DNA from: JANWWM01 sp046719715
GTDB lineage: Bacteria; Bacteroidota; Chlorobiia; Chlorobiales; Thermochlorobacteraceae
Length of the DNA: 64,000 bases
Direction of reading: 5' to 3'
Assembly: GCA_046719715.1 (NCBI GenBank)
Contig: JBDNCJ010000002.1
Coordinates: 1 to 64,000 of the forward strand
Shown here: piece by piece, positions 61,515-64,000 of the stretch
Position numbering within the stretch: the first letter of the stretch is position 1
Layout: each line of letters opens with the position of its first letter
The notes under the pieces: generated by a model
Told to the model about the DNA's origin: nothing
The model's database searches: none
Seen by the model: the letters and a program-made list of their open reading frames with translations, nothing else
Program-made: the position numbers and the translations under genes

Positions 61515-62846
61515 TTAAGTGTCGAAGAAACGCTTTATTTTTTCAAACGAGGGCTGTTTTCTGATGAGCGATTGAATTAAATCGAGCATCACGTTTGCGC
61601 CTTGTGCAAAGTAAATCGGACGCGACGAAATGATGTTGGTGTAATAGACGGCGGGAATGCCGAGTTCTTTGACGTAACTATCCAGCGAAGTTGTGCCGAC
61701 GACCAAGTTGGGTTTGTATTTCAGGACGGCGCGGCGGTCTTCTTCGAGATATTTGCGATAGCGCAGTTCTGTGCCGAGCATCGTGAGCAGGTTGTGGTCG
61801 TCGTCGCCCAGTTGGGTATGTGCAATTGACGTTGAGGCATATGGCACATTAAGCCCTGCCTCTAAAAGCAATCGAACGAGCGGAAACTCGTTGCCTTCGT
61901 AGCCCGCCACAATCACCGTTCCCTTCATTTTCTTAGCATCGATGACGGCTTTAATTTTTGTTTTCTCTTCTTGGGCAACTTGCTCGACCGTTTTTTCATC
62001 AAGCCCTAAGGCGTCGCCAATTTGTTTAATCCATCTGTAAGTAGAATTCACGCCGACCGGATTTCCCGCCACGACTTTCACGCCGCGCTCGCGATAAAAA
62101 TGCTCGACGCGCTCATAAAACGGATGAAGCACCACCGCGACGCCCACATTTCCGGCTTCTTTGTAATCGTCTAACTCTTGCGAGGGCAAGGTCAAGACGG
62201 ATTCGACGCCGATTCGCTCTAAGACTTGTCCAATCATCATGGCGTCAAGCGGAAAAATTTCGCCGATAATCGCGACGGATTTTTTGCGCGTTTCGCTTGG
62301 GATTTGAGCGAAGCGTTTAAGCAAGGCTTCAACGGCGATGTCTTTGGCTTCGGGGTGCGATTTGATGAGATAAGCCGGAATGCGCACCAGCACGACTTCG
62401 GCGTTTCCGACTTTCTTGGGCAAAAGTTCTTCAGCAATTCCAGCAGTCTCGGCAACGCACAGACTCACAACGGGAATCAGTCGAATGGCTTTATCTTTGG
62501 CAATTTCTTCGAGCGTGTGGCGAATGTCGTGAATCATGGTGCCGCTTGAAAGTTGTTGCGACATCAGTTCAGGAGAGACGATAGATTTTTTTGCGGCGTA
62601 AAAATGCGTTACGAAGGTTAAGCCATACATACAGCCTTTGTCGGTTGCCATGCAGACTTGTGCGCCGTCAATGCGCGTAATGACCCGCAATCCACCGAAG
62701 GCAGGGCACATGGTTTGTGGGTGCAGATTCAGCTCTTCTTCCTTTTCGCCTTTATGTTGCTCGTGAAGGATGTTGAAGAGGTGATTAAAATCGTTGCTCC
62801 CGTCACTTTGAGGCACAGTCGGATTCGGTGTTGATGTGGTGTTCAT
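61515..62846 (-). CDS. bchY: Chlorophyllide a reductase subunit Y
   Basis: The protein has 443 aa. With BchX and BchZ it reduces the B ring of chlorophyllide a to the bacteriochlorin, on the path to bacteriochlorophyll a. The BchY marks are: MCPAFGGLRVITRIDGAQVC and CMYGLTFVTHFYAAKKSIVS at the N-terminus, VVSLCVAETAGIAEELLPKK, VVLHPFYERVEHFYRERGVK, TVIVAGYEGNEFPLVRLLLE and YYTNIISSRPIYFAQGAN. It differs from BchN and BchZ in MCPAFG and CMYGL. The ATG at 62846 has an ACGGAG site. The partner genes are not in this window. This gene is the main evidence that the organism is phototrophic. Confidence 0.94.
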   Translation of the reverse strand: MNTTSTPNPTVPQSDGSNDFNHLFNILHEQHKGEKEEELNLHPQTMCPAFGGLRVITRIDGAQVCMATDKGCMYGLTFVTHFYAAKKSIVSPELMSQQLSSGTMIHDIRHTLEEIAKDKAIRLIPVVSLCVAETAGIAEELLPKKVGNAEVVLVRIPAYLIKSHPEAKDIAVEALLKRFAQIPSETRKKSVAIIGEIFPLDAMMIGQVLERIGVESVLTLPSQELDDYKEAGNVGVAVVLHPFYERVEHFYRERGVKVVAGNPVGVNSTYRWIKQIGDALGLDEKTVEQVAQEEKTKIKAVIDAKKMKGTVIVAGYEGNEFPLVRLLLEAGLNVPYASTSIAHTQLGDDDHNLLTMLGTELRYRKYLEEDRRAVLKYKPNLVVGTTSLDSYVKELGIPAVYYTNIISSRPIYFAQGANVMLDLIQSLIRKQPSFEKIKRFFDT

Positions 62847-62911
62847 TTTTCACTCCGTTTAGGTTCTGCTTGCATGATGCAAAAAGTTTATCGGAGCGGC
62901 AAATCATATCG

Positions 62912-63250
62912 TCAGTAGAGCAGATGTTTTTTTGATGCCTCTCGCCAGCGTGCTTGGCTTTCGTATTTGACGAAATGAATTTTCAAATCGGCTTGGCTCG
63001 GATAGTCCACAAAGAAAATTTTCACCTGCGCTTGACTTTCATACTTGGTGAAAAACCATAGCCCCTCGTTGCCTCTCGCTTGACTTTCATATTTGACTTT
63101 GAAGACGAGGAGGTCGGCTTGACTGGGGTAGTCGACCACGAAGACTTTGACGTCGGCTTGGCTGGGATAGTTGCACGAGAAAACTTTTTGTGCCGACACG
63201 CTTTGCGTAAGTAGTAGCAAGCCAATCAAGATGAGGAAAGTTTTTATCAT
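62912..63250 (-). CDS. DUF6150-type secreted repeat protein
   Basis: The protein has 112 aa. A signal (MIKTFLILIGLLLLTQSVSA) is followed by six copies of a short unit [N/D/K]Y-[P/E]-SQA: NYPSQAD, DYPSQAD, KYESQAR, KYESQAQ, DYPSQAD, KYESQAR, each preceded by a hydrophobic V/F-x-V strand. This alternating pattern is that of DUF6150, a Bacteroidota family of unknown function. It probably forms a small beta structure at the cell surface. It lies between bchY and a DUF2887 gene, each a separate unit. Confidence 0.85.
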   Translation of the reverse strand: MIKTFLILIGLLLLTQSVSAQKVFSCNYPSQADVKVFVVDYPSQADLLVFKVKYESQARGNEGLWFFTKYESQAQVKIFFVDYPSQADLKIHFVKYESQARWREASKKHLLY

Positions 63251-63271
63251 CGTCGTTTTTGTTCAACACGG

Positions 63272-64000
63272 TTATGTTCTTGACACGCTTTGCACATTCG
63301 CCAGTGGGAGTTGAAGTTTCTCGGCGATTTGCTCATCGCTTAACCCCAACTCTCTCAAAATCGGCACTGCTGCAAGTTTGCCTTTTTGCTCACCCTTTTG
63401 CTCGCCTTCCAGCCTGCCTTTTTGCTCGCCTTCCAGCCTACCTTCTGCTTTGCCTTTGGCAAAGACTTCCTTGTAAAACGGCGTGTCCTTCAATAACGCT
63501 TCCTCTATTTCCAACATCGCTTTCACCTCCGCTTCGGTTAGGTTCTTGTAGGCTAAAATGTTCAAGAGTAATTCCATCTGAACCTTGTCGGCTCTCGCCG
63601 CAATCTTCCGCGCCAATGCTCCTAGCTCTTTCTTCGGCACAATCAACATCTCTAACAAACTCACCGCAACTGACTCCATCGGCGGCAACTCGTCCAAATA
63701 TATCCGTTTGACTTGCTTCAATGCAAGCAAGTCTCGGTATCCCTCAAGGTCTTTTTGTTCCGCACTCCGCGAAGAATAAATCACGACAGCGTTCCACTGA
63801 CGCGTCGGATATTGTTTGAGATAAAGAAAAATTTCAGCGAAGAATCGCGCGTAGAATTGTTCGTCGCGTTGAAATTGCGCTTCCACAAAGTATGTCGTGT
63901 CGTCGCTGTCAGGAATGAAAAGTCCATCAATGCGAAACGCAACTTCTTTGAGCTCAACCGATTTGAATGTGTAGTGCAACGCGTCGTCGGGAGTCCTGCC
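63272..64000 (-). CDS. DUF2887/Rpn protein with GEQKG repeat, 5' end beyond the right edge
   Basis: At least 243 codons are seen, continuing off the edge in frame (GRTPDDALHYTFKSVELKEV). The core is the same DUF2887 domain as at 40886: FRIDGLFIPDSDDTTYFVEA then QFQRDEQFYARFFAEIFLYL, with the E-x-Q pair. A helical middle is followed by a repeat EGRLEGEQKGRLEGEQKGEQ near the C-terminus, and then a helix-turn-like tail (ILRELGLSDEQIAEKLQLPL, ANVQSV) matching the end of the other copy. It is thus a full paralogue with a different repeat. A start at an inner TTG (63979) is not required, since the frame is open to the edge. Confidence 0.85.
   Translation of the reverse strand, partial: GRTPDDALHYTFKSVELKEVAFRIDGLFIPDSDDTTYFVEAQFQRDEQFYARFFAEIFLYLKQYPTRQWNAVVIYSSRSAEQKDLEGYRDLLALKQVKRIYLDELPPMESVAVSLLEMLIVPKKELGALARKIAARADKVQMELLLNILAYKNLTEAEVKAMLEIEEALLKDTPFYKEVFAKGKAEGRLEGEQKGRLEGEQKGEQKGKLAAVPILRELGLSDEQIAEKLQLPLANVQSVSRT

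Noticed and set aside
61515..62846. Alternative reading as BchN, BchZ or a nitrogenase-like subunit
   Set aside because: The MCPAFG...CMYGLTFVTHFY phrases and C-terminal ISSRPI segment are those of BchY.

Overview
The window looks like a chromosomal contig of a phototrophic member of the Chlorobiota/Bacteroidota lineage, most likely Chloroherpeton- or Thermochlorobacter-like; that placement is inference. The evidence is a chlorophyllide a reductase Y subunit (bchY), an alpha-amylase with a type IX secretion (T9SS) C-terminal sorting domain, a bacillithiol glycosyltransferase (bshA), many short lipoprotein signals, fused E1 alpha/beta, and almost no operons of proteobacterial type. Genes for starch breakdown and alcohol/aldehyde oxidation beside bchY suggest a photoheterotrophic life.

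Layout. 1-12,387 (minus strand): an envelope energy-coupling locus read right to left: a 1,134-aa secreted TPR protein, a MotA/TolQ/ExbB channel, two ExbD-like proteins, a TonB-like protein with an AgmX/PglI C-terminal domain, and a giant secreted TPR protein (at least 1,876 codons, running off the left edge, with a Pro/Gln/Glu-rich tandem repeat). The parts list resembles the Myxococcus Agl-Glt motility/coat machine. 12,579-17,900: trxB, a DUF2490 protein, the yicC-gmk-rpoZ block, a VOC protein and a MEMO-family protein that has lost its usual metal-binding residues. 18,000-21,266: a lipoprotein and an M1-type metallopeptidase, both on minus with clear terminators. 21,365-23,152: a small metal-handling cluster with a 57-aa, 12-cysteine secreted peptide, a YHS protein and an HMA-DUF4396 membrane protein. 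23,472-28,931: a propeller-like lipoprotein, an M43-like metallopeptidase, and an IS4-family (Tn5-like) element sitting inside a palindromic repeat. 29,029-33,718: gltB and tRNA-Val(TAC).

33,927-43,399 (plus): HIT, TPR, two large outer-membrane-like proteins, a half-length ClpB, a repeat-bearing Rpn/DUF2887 nuclease-like protein, a TrmH-type methyltransferase and a radical SAM protein. 43,375-47,813: an alcohol/aldehyde oxidation locus (DUF779, iron alcohol dehydrogenase, aldehyde dehydrogenase) divergent from an AraC-type regulator, with repeated AATTGGAA boxes between them. 47,810-61,277 (plus): serine hydrolase, 2-oxoacid dehydrogenase E1 fusion, purQ, thiO-thiS, bshA, a coiled-coil PD-(D/E)XK protein, HIT, DUF1569, a membrane protein and the secreted amylase. 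61,515-64,000 (minus): bchY, a DUF6150 repeat protein and a second DUF2887 protein cut by the right edge.

Dispersed features: three copies of a hairpin repeat containing GGATTCCTCGCTTCGCTCGG-like arms, and in-frame short tandem repeats in three different nuclease-like proteins. No CRISPR array, rRNA, prophage or replication origin was seen.
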